From positions 124,001 to 188,000 of the forward strand of contig NZ_VJYD01000005.1 in NCBI RefSeq assembly GCF_007341385.1: a DNA stretch of 64,000 nt, given 5' to 3'. A program made the translations under genes and the position numbers. Every line of letters begins with the position of its first letter. The first letter of the stretch is position 1. The notes beneath the pieces were generated by a model, which had not been told where the DNA came from, did not search any database, and was given only the letters and a program-made list of their open reading frames with translations. Positions 1 through 8,052 of the stretch are shown piece by piece. The DNA is from Flavobacterium daemonense (GTDB taxonomy: Bacteria; Bacteroidota; Bacteroidia; Flavobacteriales; Flavobacteriaceae).

Positions 1-1
1 G

Positions 2-487
2 AAAAACAGAACCTTTTATTTCTCACCAATAACACTTAAAACTACATTGGTTTTAGACCAATATTTAGCAAATCAAGGAGCGTTTGGGGTTAAAAAAGCA
101 GTTTACATGACGGATCCAGCTGATCCTAATAATCAAATATTGGTTCAAGAAGGTCAAAAAGTAAAAGCCGAATTTGGTATACTTGCTACAGGTTATATGA
201 AAAGCGAGATTTACAAAAATGTATTCTACGAAAATCGTCTGAGCTTATATACTGATTACTTGAATAAATTTGGAAACGTCGATGTTGATTATGATACCAA
301 ATTAGATCTTGTTGTAAATGCCTATGTAAAAGCAAACATTGGACTTCATATTGTTTATGACGACGATATCAAGACTAAAAAAGATGTTATTGACCCAACA
401 ACTGGAGCAAAAACTCAAGTTAACGACGGGCCAAGAACGCAATTACGCCAAGTTCTTGGTGTTGGTTTAGTTTATGCTTTTCAATAA
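2..487 (+). CDS. DUF3078 family protein, C-terminal fragment
   Basis: The reading frame is open from base 2, so the gene begins before the window; only about 161 C-terminal residues are visible. The fragment alternates short beta strands (FYFSPITLKTTLVLDQYL near its start, GLVYAFQ at the very end) and resembles the DUF3078 proteins of Flavobacteria, which are exported and probably outer-membrane barrels. Ending in an aromatic residue shortly before the stop fits a barrel closing strand. Function is unknown. The signal peptide cannot be seen here. It is followed by a strong terminator shared with the convergent dgt gene. Confidence 0.7.
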   Translation, partial: KNRTFYFSPITLKTTLVLDQYLANQGAFGVKKAVYMTDPADPNNQILVQEGQKVKAEFGILATGYMKSEIYKNVFYENRLSLYTDYLNKFGNVDVDYDTKLDLVVNAYVKANIGLHIVYDDDIKTKKDVIDPTTGAKTQVNDGPRTQLRQVLGVGLVYAFQ

Positions 488-511
488 AAACAACTCCATT
501 ATAATGTAAAG

Positions 512-550
512 AAAGAGCCGATAAAAATTTATTTATCGGCTCTTTCTTTT
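512..550. terminator. Bidirectional intrinsic terminator
   Basis: The arms AAAGAGCCGATAAA and TTTATCGGCTCTTT form a 14-bp stem between convergent genes, with T-rich sequence on the right and A-rich on the left, so it can serve both strands. Confidence 0.85.
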
Positions 551-567
551 ATAGTAAAAACAGGAAG

Positions 568-1914
568 TTATCTCTTTTTATTTCCCTGAATCATTTCATA
601 TAATTCCAGCGCATTTCCATCTGTCAAAAGCGAAACATAGTGACAAATATGAAGCAGACGCTCGTATAAGTTGCCTTTTTCCAAATGATGTTTTTCAGGA
701 AGCATTTTTAAAATCAGTTTGTCATAATTTGAAGCTGTTCCCTCGTATTTGTTGTTAAATGCCGTGATAAATTTGTCTAATAAAGTCTGGATAATCTGGT
801 AACCTACAATTTCTTTCTCTATAACTTCACGGCTTTGGTAGATTTTATCAACACTTAATTTGATAATATCATTCATCTGTGCTTTGTATTTGCTTTTATC
901 CGTTAAGGCAAAAGGGAAATTTCCAGCCAGAATTGCTTCTTCATTTTCAATAAAAACATCAACAGCATCATTTATCAAAGCGCCAATCGCCAAAGCACGC
1001 AAATAACTTATTCGATCTTCTTTGGTTTCTAATAATTTATATTTGGCAACGCCGATATTGTCTTTTACGAGTTTAATTAAATATTCCAAAGCATAATCTT
1101 CAGAAACCAAACCAAGATTTATTCCGTCTTCAAAATCGATAATCGTGTAGCAAATATCATCTGCAGCTTCAACAAGATATGCCAAAGGATGGCGTTCAAA
1201 ACCAATATCTCCTTCTTCTTTATTAGCAATCATTCCCATGTCCTGAGCGACTTCTTCGAAGAATAATTTATCCGACTGAAAGAAACCGTATTTTTTATCT
1301 GAGATATTTGTCGTTGGTTTTTTAGGAAGACTCTCTTTTGGATATTTCATAAAAGCACCCAAAGTTGCATAAGAAATTCTAAGCCCGCCCTCGATTCCTG
1401 GACGACTTGCTGTTAATACAGAAAAACCGTTGGCATTTCCTTCAAAATCAATTAAATCCTGCCATTGTTTTGCAGTAAGCTTATCTTTGTATTTTAATCC
1501 TTTTCCGATTGAAAAATATTCCCCAATCGCTTTTTCACCCGAATGCCCGAAAGGTGGATTCCCAATATCGTGTGCCAAAGATGCCGCTGCAACAATAGCT
1601 CCGAAATCATTCATATGATAACCGTGAATCTCTTTTAAATAAGGATATTTCTCAATGATTTTTTTACCAACCAAACGTCCTAAAGATCTTCCAACAACAG
1701 AAACTTCTAAACTATGAGTCAATCTCGTATGCACAAAATCTGTTTTTGAAAGCGGAATAACTTGTGTTTTATCCTGCAAAGATCGAAATGCCGACGAAAA
1801 GATAATTCGGTCATAATCGACCTCAAATCCCAAACGCGTATCATCTTGTTCTACTCGTAATCTTTTGCTTGTATCGCCTTGACGTTTTAATGATAAAAGT
1901 TGTTCCCAGTTCAT
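568..1914 (-). CDS. dgt: Deoxyguanosinetriphosphate triphosphohydrolase (dGTPase)
   Basis: Hydrolyses dGTP (and in many homologs other dNTPs) to the nucleoside and triphosphate, acting on the cytosolic dNTP pool. The protein is 448 residues, usual for the dGTPase family. HD-domain metal ligands are visible: His in TRLTHSLEVS, the HD pair in AASLAHDIGNPPFGHSGE, and a later Asp in AADDICYTIIDFED. The N-terminal SSAFRSLQDKTQV block is typical. A -7 promoter match (TATTTTTG on the minus strand, bases 1962-1969) lies about 50 nt upstream of the start. It is monocistronic as far as can be seen. Confidence 0.93.
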   Translation of the reverse strand: MNWEQLLSLKRQGDTSKRLRVEQDDTRLGFEVDYDRIIFSSAFRSLQDKTQVIPLSKTDFVHTRLTHSLEVSVVGRSLGRLVGKKIIEKYPYLKEIHGYHMNDFGAIVAAASLAHDIGNPPFGHSGEKAIGEYFSIGKGLKYKDKLTAKQWQDLIDFEGNANGFSVLTASRPGIEGGLRISYATLGAFMKYPKESLPKKPTTNISDKKYGFFQSDKLFFEEVAQDMGMIANKEEGDIGFERHPLAYLVEAADDICYTIIDFEDGINLGLVSEDYALEYLIKLVKDNIGVAKYKLLETKEDRISYLRALAIGALINDAVDVFIENEEAILAGNFPFALTDKSKYKAQMNDIIKLSVDKIYQSREVIEKEIVGYQIIQTLLDKFITAFNNKYEGTASNYDKLILKMLPEKHHLEKGNLYERLLHICHYVSLLTDGNALELYEMIQGNKKR

Positions 1915-2007
1915 TTTGATATTTTAGATTGTAGATTATTGATTTTAGATTTAAGGAAGTTCAAAAATACATTTTTATTTTAGGATTTTATAAACCCAAA
2001 AATATTC

Positions 2008-2147
2008 AACACATAGAAACATAGGTTTTTTATTTTGACAAAGATTAGAGTTATCTTAAAAAGCAAGCTTTTACACATAGCAACTATGTTTGTTAAAGCA
2101 AGTGAAACGCCTTTTTAATATTTTTAAAGCTATGTTTCTATGTGTTT
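2008..2147. repeat. Intergenic palindromic repeat, family 1 copy a
   Basis: About 140 bp bounded by inverted ends AACACATAGAAACATAG and CTATGTTTCTATGTGTT. The interior holds CACATAGCAACTATGTTTG and AAGTGAAACGCCTTT. The same interior blocks occur, in opposite orientation, in the element at 10793-10930, so this is a dispersed element and not a chance palindrome. Confidence 0.75.
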
Positions 2148-2154
2148 AAAAACC

Positions 2155-2616
2155 TTAAAATTCCAATGCCGTACTATGCTTAATTTCGCCCATTACAAAT
2201 ATACTATTCGTATTTCCAATGTTTTCAATCGTTGACAATTTATTCATGACAAAATCCTGATAACTAGCCATATCTTTCACTAGAATTTTGAGCATAAAAT
2301 CATAATCGCCGGCAATATTATAACATTCTATAATTTCAGGAAGCGCAACAATATCTTTCACAAAATTACTTCCCACATTTTTGGCGTGTTCTTTTAAGCG
2401 GACGTTGCAAAAAACCGTCATCCCGCGATTCATTTTTTGCTTGTCCAACAACGCTACATATTTAGTGATATAACCATCTCTTTCTAATCGTTTTATACGT
2501 TCATACACTGGCGTAACGGTCAAGAATAATTTACTCGCAAGGTCTTTTGTGTTGATATTTGAGTTTTCCTGAAGGTGTTTCAGGATCAGCAAATCAGTTT
2601 TATCTAGGTTTTCCAT
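2155..2616 (-). CDS. Lrp/AsnC family transcriptional regulator
   Basis: A 153-residue protein of normal Lrp/AsnC length. Residues 1-60 form the winged helix-turn-helix (LDKTDLLILKHLQENSNI at the start, TVTPVYERIKRLERDGYI as recognition region). The rest is the RAM/ACT-like ligand-binding domain (GDYDFMLKILVKDMASYQDF). These regulators usually sense amino acids as dimers or octamers. It is divergent from metE with two palindromes in the 158-bp gap, so control of metE, and of itself, is the obvious inference; a methionine or leucine effector is not shown by the sequence. Confidence 0.9.
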   Translation of the reverse strand: MENLDKTDLLILKHLQENSNINTKDLASKLFLTVTPVYERIKRLERDGYITKYVALLDKQKMNRGMTVFCNVRLKEHAKNVGSNFVKDIVALPEIIECYNIAGDYDFMLKILVKDMASYQDFVMNKLSTIENIGNTNSIFVMGEIKHSTALEF

Positions 2617-2639
2617 AGTTTTTTTTACGGCTAAAGGTT

Positions 2640-2678
2640 CGTTTAAAAGATATTCACAGTAATTAAATCTTTTAAACG
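2640..2678. promoter_or_regulatory. Inverted repeat upstream of the Lrp gene
   Basis: Perfect 12-bp arms CGTTTAAAAGAT and ATCTTTTAAACG are separated by 15 bp. It sits 24 bp upstream of the lrp-type start, in the position expected for an autoregulatory operator or a leader hairpin. Confidence 0.55.
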
Positions 2679-2740
2679 TTTATTTTAAAATACATATTAC
2701 TGAAATAAACATCAAATATAAGTTTTAAAATCCATTAACA

Positions 2741-2767
2741 TAAATTTGTTCAGTAAAAAATACTGAA
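2741..2767 (+). promoter_or_regulatory. metE -7 element with overlapping palindrome
   Basis: TAAATTTG (2741-2748) matches the Bacteroidetes -7 element. It is followed at once by the palindrome TTCAGTA-AAAAA-TACTGAA (2749-2767), which would cover the transcription start and ends 7 nt before the metE ATG. A second TACTGAA half-site is at 2698-2704. This fits a repressor operator, probably for the divergent Lrp protein. No SAM or cobalamin riboswitch is visible here. Confidence 0.55.
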
Positions 2768-2774
2768 TCAAAAA

Positions 2775-5099
2775 ATGAAAACAAACAACTTAGGTTACCC
2801 ACGAATTGGCAGTAATAGAGAACTTAAAAAAGCATCTGAATTGTACTGGGCAGGAAAAATTTCTGCAGATGAACTGATCGCCGCCGGAAAAGAAATCCGC
2901 AGCAAAAACTGGCATTTACAAGCGTCGGCAGGCATTGATTTAATTCCGTCTAACGATTTTTCTTTTTACGACCAAGTTTTAGATTTGACATTGACACTCG
3001 GAGCAATTCCAGCTCGTTACCATGAATTAGCAAAGAACAATTCATCTCTAGATTTGTATTTTGCAATGGCAAGAGGATCGCAAAAAGAAGGTCAGGACGT
3101 TGTAGCAATGGAAATGACAAAATGGTTTGATACTAATTACCACTTTATTGTTCCTGAATTTACTAAGAACCAAAAGTTCGAATTGTTTTCTGAAAAAGTA
3201 ATCAACGAATTTAAAGAAGCAAATGAAATCGGAATCAAAACTAAACCTGTTTTAATTGGGCCTGTTTCTTATCTTTTATTAGGAAAAGAAAAAGAAGAAG
3301 GTTTTCACCGAATTGATCTTATCGATAAATTGCTTCCTGTTTACTTCGAAATTTTCGAAAAATTACAGGCAGAAAATGCCGAATATATTCAGCTTGACGA
3401 GCCTTTCTTAGCTTTAAATTTAACCGATAAAGAAAGAAAAACGTTTACGCAAGTTTACAACGAAATCAACATTCGTTTCCCAAAACTTAAAGTTATTCTA
3501 GCAAATTATTTTGATTGTTTTGGCGAAAATCTAGAAACGGCACTGGCTCTTCCTGTCGATACTTTTCATTTAGATTTAGTTCGTTGTCCGCTTCAATTAG
3601 ATGATATTTTAGAATCTGGGAAATTGGCTTCAAATGTAAATCTTTCACTTGGAGTGGTTGACGGACGAAATATTTGGAAAAATGACTTCAAAAAGTCTTT
3701 AGAAATAATCAAAAAAGCGGTTGATGCTTTAGGTGAAAGCCGAATTTTAGTTGCGCCTTCTTGTTCATTGATTCACAGTCCGTGCGATTTAGATTTAGAA
3801 ACAAATGACGAAACGTTAACGCCAGAAATCAGACAATGGCTGGCTTTCGCGAAGCAAAAAATCAATGAAGTTGTGATTTTAAAACAATTATCTGCTTCAA
3901 ACGAAATTGATATTAAAAACTCTATTGACTACGAAAGAAATGTAATTGCAAATGAAAACCGTAAAACTTCAAAATTGATTCATAATAACGAAGTTAAAAC
4001 ACGCGTTGCAGCAATTACACCTTCTGATGATAAACGTAAAAGTGTTTTTGCATCAAGAAGAAAAAGCCAGATTGAAGCTTTAAATCTGCCTTTATTTCCA
4101 ACTACGACAATTGGTTCTTTCCCACAAACTGCTGAAGTGAGAAGCTGGAGAGCGAAATTCAAAAAAGGAGAATTATCAACTCAAGAATATAACGATTTAA
4201 TCGAAAAAGAAACCGAAGCTACCATTCGTTTTCAAGAAGAAACTGGAATCGATGTTTTGGTTCACGGAGAGTTTGAGCGTAATGATATGGTGGAATATTT
4301 CGGCGAACAATTAGCCGGATTTACGTTTACCAAAAACGGCTGGGTTCAAAGCTACGGAAGCCGTTGCGTGAAACCTCCTGTTATTTACGGAGACGTGTCA
4401 AGACCAACTCCAATGACGGTAAAATGGTCGGAATATGCACAATCTTTGACTCCAAAATGGGTAAAAGGGATGCTTACTGGTCCAGTAACAATTTTGCAAT
4501 GGTCGTTTGTTCGTAACGATCAGCCTCGTTCTGAAACTTGTACGCAAATCGCTCTAGCAATTCGTGACGAAGTTGTGGATTTAGAAAAAGCCGGAATCAA
4601 AATTATTCAAATCGATGAACCAGCAATTCGCGAAGGTTTGCCTTTACGAAAAGAAGAATGGGCTAAATATTTGAATTGGGCGGTTCGTGCTTTCCGAATT
4701 TCGGCAAGTGGCGTAAATGATGACACGCAAATTCACACGCACATGTGTTACAGCGAATTCAACGATATCATTCAAAACATTGCAGACATGGATGCCGATG
4801 TAATCACAATCGAATGTTCACGCTCTCAAATGGAGCTTTTAGATGCGTTTGCCAACTTTAAATATCCAAACGAAATTGGGCCAGGAGTTTACGATATTCA
4901 CTCGCCTCGTGTTCCTTCAAGCCAGGAAATGGTAAAATTATTGGAGAAAGCTTCGGCTGTAATTCCGGTAGATCAATTATGGGTAAATCCAGATTGCGGA
5001 CTAAAAACACGTCACTGGGATGAAACTAAAAAAGCTTTAATTGAAATGGTCAAAGCGGCTCAGGAAATGAGAACAGCAGTTGAAAATCCTGTGAGTTAA
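2775..5099 (+). CDS. metE: Cobalamin-independent methionine synthase
   Basis: Transfers the methyl group of 5-methyltetrahydropteroyltri-L-glutamate to homocysteine. At 774 residues it is full length (E. coli MetE about 753). The N-terminal Meth_synt_1 half starts NNLGYPRIGSNRELKKA; the C-terminal Meth_synt_2 half starts near residue 435 with LPLFPTTTIGSFPQT. Zinc ligands are visible: His and Cys in IHTHMCYSEF, Glu in TIECSRSQ, Cys in NPDCGLKTRHWD. A second, cobalamin-dependent synthase (split metH) lies 8-12 kb away, so the cell can make methionine with or without B12. Control is probably by the divergent Lrp-type regulator. Confidence 0.97.
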   Translation: MKTNNLGYPRIGSNRELKKASELYWAGKISADELIAAGKEIRSKNWHLQASAGIDLIPSNDFSFYDQVLDLTLTLGAIPARYHELAKNNSSLDLYFAMARGSQKEGQDVVAMEMTKWFDTNYHFIVPEFTKNQKFELFSEKVINEFKEANEIGIKTKPVLIGPVSYLLLGKEKEEGFHRIDLIDKLLPVYFEIFEKLQAENAEYIQLDEPFLALNLTDKERKTFTQVYNEINIRFPKLKVILANYFDCFGENLETALALPVDTFHLDLVRCPLQLDDILESGKLASNVNLSLGVVDGRNIWKNDFKKSLEIIKKAVDALGESRILVAPSCSLIHSPCDLDLETNDETLTPEIRQWLAFAKQKINEVVILKQLSASNEIDIKNSIDYERNVIANENRKTSKLIHNNEVKTRVAAITPSDDKRKSVFASRRKSQIEALNLPLFPTTTIGSFPQTAEVRSWRAKFKKGELSTQEYNDLIEKETEATIRFQEETGIDVLVHGEFERNDMVEYFGEQLAGFTFTKNGWVQSYGSRCVKPPVIYGDVSRPTPMTVKWSEYAQSLTPKWVKGMLTGPVTILQWSFVRNDQPRSETCTQIALAIRDEVVDLEKAGIKIIQIDEPAIREGLPLRKEEWAKYLNWAVRAFRISASGVNDDTQIHTHMCYSEFNDIIQNIADMDADVITIECSRSQMELLDAFANFKYPNEIGPGVYDIHSPRVPSSQEMVKLLEKASAVIPVDQLWVNPDCGLKTRHWDETKKALIEMVKAAQEMRTAVENPVS

Positions 5100-5418
5100 T
5101 TCTTTTATTTACATATAATTTTTGTTTTTTTTATGTCAGCAGGTGGAGCTCGAAATTAGTTATGATTCGGTTTTGGCTTCACTCTTGCTGGCATTATTTT
5201 TTTAATTTAATCAGCCTTAGATTTTAAAATTTAGAAGCAGAAATTCTTGTTTTCAAAACAACTCCTGTCCCGCTTTCGGCTTTATCTCTCCGTTTCACTA
5301 CGAGGATATCGCCTCAATCGGGGCTAGATTAGAAGTTTTTATTTTTGAAAGAATTTTCTCTAAAATAATAAAATGTCTTATATTTGCAAAATGTTCACTT
5401 TTAAGATAACTTTGCATA
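5100..5418. other. Gene-free region with degenerate repeat and higBA promoter
   Basis: Bases 5265-5335 are a diverged, inverted copy of the repeat at 17485-17562 (shared AGCCCCGATTG and AAAGCGGGA when read on the minus strand). TATATTTG at 5379-5386 matches the -7 promoter element and would place a start just before the toxin gene. No terminator with a good stem was found directly after metE. Confidence 0.5.
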
Positions 5419-5751
5419 ATGACAAGAACGATCATATTTCATGAAAACCATTTCATCGAATTTTATATAACTCAAAATGAAAAGGTAAAAATGAAAATTC
5501 AATACGTTCTCGAATTAATAAAACAAGTCGACAGAGTTCCTGAAAAATTTTTAAAACATTTATCAGGGACGGAAGGACTCTATGAAATAAGAATTGAAGT
5601 AAAATCAGATATTTACCGAATATTTTGCTGTTTTGATGAAGGGAAACTTGTGATTTTATTTAATGGTTTTCAAAAAAAATCACAGAAAACACCTAAAGAG
5701 GAAATAGATAGAGCAAAAAGATTAATGACTGAATATTTTCAACTAAAATAA
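5419..5751 (+). CDS. HigB/RelE-like type II toxin (phage Gp49-like family)
   Basis: A 110-residue basic protein with the fold signature of the RelE/HigB superfamily (PF05973-like): FLKHLSGTEGLYEIRIEVKSD then YRIFCCFDEGKLVILFNGFQKK. These toxins are ribosome-associated mRNA interferases in characterised members. The toxin precedes the antitoxin, as in higBA loci, with an 8-nt gap. The conserved Arg in the KSDIYRIFCC strand and the Lys/Arg-rich C terminus agree with an active toxin. Activity is inferred, not shown. Confidence 0.8.
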   Translation: MTRTIIFHENHFIEFYITQNEKVKMKIQYVLELIKQVDRVPEKFLKHLSGTEGLYEIRIEVKSDIYRIFCCFDEGKLVILFNGFQKKSQKTPKEEIDRAKRLMTEYFQLK

Positions 5752-5759
5752 ATACCACT

Positions 5760-6059
5760 ATGAAAAACTATCAAAATATAAAATCCTTCGATGATCTTAT
5801 TGAAGTGGAACATGGAAAGTTAGGCACAGAAAGTAGAAATCAATTTGAAGAAAAATCACAAATGTTCATCATTAGTGAAATGCTCAAAGAAGCTCGCAAA
5901 CAAGCTAATTTAACTCAAGAACAACTAGCGGATAGAACTGGAACTAAGAAAAGTTATATTTCGAAACTTGAAAATGGGAAAGGAAATGTCCAACTTTCGA
6001 CTCTAATCAGAATTTTTGAAATTGGATTAAACAAAAGAGTTGGATTAACTTTTTTATAA
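5760..6059 (+). CDS. HigA-like XRE family antitoxin
   Basis: A 99-residue protein with a C-terminal HTH_3 domain (MLKEARKQANLTQEQLADRT, then KSYISKLENGKGNVQLSTL). The N-terminal 35 residues (YQNIKSFDDLIEVEHGKLGT) probably wrap the toxin. It directly follows the toxin gene and would bind and neutralise it and repress the common promoter. The pair may be a mobile passenger: it stands alone between metE and an outer-membrane gene. Confidence 0.82.
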   Translation: MKNYQNIKSFDDLIEVEHGKLGTESRNQFEEKSQMFIISEMLKEARKQANLTQEQLADRTGTKKSYISKLENGKGNVQLSTLIRIFEIGLNKRVGLTFL

Positions 6060-6111
6060 AAAAAACACCCGCCACGGCGGATGCTTTCTTGAAATTGAAT
6101 AAAAATTAAGA

Positions 6112-6696
6112 TTAGAAGTTTTTAGAAACTCCAATATTAACTGTTTGACCAAAATTGAAGAAAAATTTGCTGTAATCTTCTCCATTGTTATCAAAACTTA
6201 ACGTTTCATAACCTAATCCTCCAATGTTGAAGTTTAGACCAAAACCTTTTTTCATGTTGATAAAAAGTGCTGGTGTAACGCCAATGTACATACCATCTCC
6301 TTTGTATTTCACATAACTGTTTCCGTTATTAGCGTAAACCTTGTTTTTTTCGTTTTGGAAACCTAATCCCATATCTGCAAAAACAGAGAAAGTTTGGTTT
6401 AATGGAACTGAATAACGTACAAAACCTCCAATTCTGAAATTATTGTCTTTACGTTTTGAACCAGCTACATCAACATCAGATGAACTTGATGAAATTTCTC
6501 CCCCAACTGTCCAATTGTTGTTGAATTGGTAACCTACTTTTGGAGAAAAAGTAAATGTACTTGTTTTGTCTTCGCTGAATTGGTATTCTGATTTTTCAGA
6601 AGTGTAACCAATGTTACCAGCTACTAAGATTGTTCCTTTTTGTGCATTTGCAAAACTGCAGATAGCTAGGGCAGCCATCACTAAAATTTTTTTCAT
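6112..6696 (-). CDS. Small outer-membrane beta-barrel protein
   Basis: 194 residues with a clear signal peptide (MKKILVMAALAICSFANAQ, cleavage after the last Ala of ANA). The mature part is a series of amphipathic strands such as KVGYQFNNNWTVGGEISSSS and FVRYSVPLNQTFSVFADMGL, ending in Phe (NIGVSKNF), the usual C-terminal signal for barrel assembly. It resembles the porin-family/OmpW-like barrels of Bacteroidetes. Substrate and role are unknown. Confidence 0.75.
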   Translation of the reverse strand: MKKILVMAALAICSFANAQKGTILVAGNIGYTSEKSEYQFSEDKTSTFTFSPKVGYQFNNNWTVGGEISSSSSDVDVAGSKRKDNNFRIGGFVRYSVPLNQTFSVFADMGLGFQNEKNKVYANNGNSYVKYKGDGMYIGVTPALFINMKKGFGLNFNIGGLGYETLSFDNNGEDYSKFFFNFGQTVNIGVSKNF

Positions 6697-6817
6697 GATT
6701 TGGGTGTATTTAAATTTAGCATTCTCTTAACAATAACAATGCCGTGGATAAAGGGCTCTCTGATTTTTTATGCTCATTTTTAAAAGAGAAAATGTAGTAA
6801 TCGAAACTATTTCTGTT

Positions 6818-6825
6818 TACTTTTG
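6818..6825 (+). promoter_or_regulatory. gldA -7 promoter element
   Basis: TACTTTTG matches TAnnTTTG and ends 17 nt before the gldA ATG. No convincing TTG at -33 was found. Confidence 0.4.
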
Positions 6826-6842
6826 TAGCAAATAAAAAGTCA

Positions 6843-7739
6843 ATGTCGATAGAAGTAAACAGCATATCAAAAAGTTACGGAGAGCAAAAAGCTTTAAATG
6901 AAATTTCTTTTAAAATTGAAAAAGGAGAAATTGTGGGATTTCTTGGTCCAAACGGAGCCGGAAAATCTACTTTAATGAAAATTTTGACCACCTATTTACT
7001 TGCCGATAGTGGCTCAGCCCTTGTAAATGGTCACGATGTCATGACAAACACTAAAGAGGTACAACGCTCGATTGGGTATTTGCCAGAGCATAATCCGCTG
7101 TATTTAGATTTGTATGTTCGTGAATATTTGGCTTTTAATGCTGATGTTTATAAGGTTTCAAAATCAAGAATCGAAGAAGTAATTCAACTGACAGGACTGA
7201 CACCAGAAAGCCATAAAAAGATAGGCCAACTTTCAAAAGGATATCGCCAGCGTGTGGGACTTGCCAATGCTTTGCTTCACAATCCTGACGTTTTAATTCT
7301 CGATGAACCAACTACGGGTCTGGATCCGAATCAGTTAATGGAAATTCGAAATGTGATTAAAAATGTAGGGAAAGATAAAACGGTTTTTCTATCTACACAT
7401 ATTATGCAAGAAGTTGAAGCAATTTGTGATCGTGTCATAATTATTGACAAAGGACAAATTGTTGCCGATAATAAATTAGATCATTTAGTAGCTGCCAATA
7501 AAGAGCAAGTTATTGAGGTTGAATTTGATTATCAAGTTGAGCAACAACTTTTGGCTAAATTGGAAAATATCGCTTCGTACGTCAACACACATGACATGAC
7601 GTGGGAACTGACTTTTGTAACAGAGAAAGATATGCGCCCAGCAATCTTTGATTTTGCCAACGAAAATGGATTAAAGACATTGCAATTGAATCAGAAAAAT
7701 AAAAACCTTGAAGCTGTTTTTAGAGAAATTACCAAATAG
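6843..7739 (+). CDS. gldA: Gliding motility ABC transporter ATP-binding protein GldA
   Basis: 298 residues. The ABC ATPase domain fills residues 1-225: Walker A GPNGAGKSTL, Q-loop region at YLPEHNPLY, signature LSKGYRQRVGLA, Walker B VLILDEPTTGLD, switch His in STHIMQE. The C-terminal 75 residues are the family's variable tail. Length and sequence match flavobacterial GldA, which works with the membrane proteins GldF and GldG in gliding and type IX secretion-related functions; gldFG are not in this window, as in other Flavobacteria where gldA is unlinked. Confidence 0.85.
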   Translation: MSIEVNSISKSYGEQKALNEISFKIEKGEIVGFLGPNGAGKSTLMKILTTYLLADSGSALVNGHDVMTNTKEVQRSIGYLPEHNPLYLDLYVREYLAFNADVYKVSKSRIEEVIQLTGLTPESHKKIGQLSKGYRQRVGLANALLHNPDVLILDEPTTGLDPNQLMEIRNVIKNVGKDKTVFLSTHIMQEVEAICDRVIIIDKGQIVADNKLDHLVAANKEQVIEVEFDYQVEQQLLAKLENIASYVNTHDMTWELTFVTEKDMRPAIFDFANENGLKTLQLNQKNKNLEAVFREITK

Positions 7740-7762
7740 TTCTTTAAATTAAAATAATTTAT

Positions 7763-7803
7763 AAAGCCAATTTGTTCTCAAGAATAAATTGGCTTTTCTT
7801 TTT
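7763..7803 (+). terminator. gldA terminator
   Basis: AAAGCCAATTT and AAATTGGCTTT form an 11-bp stem followed by TTCTTTTT. Confidence 0.8.
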
Positions 7804-7923
7804 CTAGCTGATTTTTACAGTTTTCTTGCTTTTCCAAACATACTTTAACACCTCGTTTCCAAACGATTAAATATTTTATATCCTTTTTTATTTATTTTTA
7901 TTTAGACTTGATATAAATAGTAT

Positions 7924-8037
7924 TATATTTGCAAAGAGAAATGCTACAATTTCATACTGTAATCAACCTTTCGATTCTTGTTTTTTTGTTTTTTTTTGTG
8001 TTAGTAAAGAGCCTGTTTGTTGTCAACAGGCTCTTTT
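7924..8037 (+). ncRNA. Possible small transcript (promoter plus terminator)
   Basis: TATATTTG at 7924-7931 is a perfect -7 match. A strong hairpin (AAAGAGCCTGTT / AACAGGCTCTTT, 8006-8036, then TATATTT) lies about 75-105 nt downstream. No ORF is present between them. The hairpin is also correctly placed to terminate the convergent decarboxylase gene, so a separate small RNA is only one explanation. No TTG at the right distance was found. Confidence 0.25.
8006..8037. terminator. Terminator after the decarboxylase gene
   Basis: A 12-bp stem AAAGAGCCTGTT / AACAGGCTCTTT lies 16 nt beyond the stop of the minus-strand decarboxylase gene. Confidence 0.75.
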
Positions 8038-8052
8038 ATATTTAAGTAGATA

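Noticed and set aside
5407-5414. TAACTTTG as toxin promoter
   Set aside because: It is 4 nt from the ATG, which leaves no room for a leader; the copy at 5379-5386 is better.
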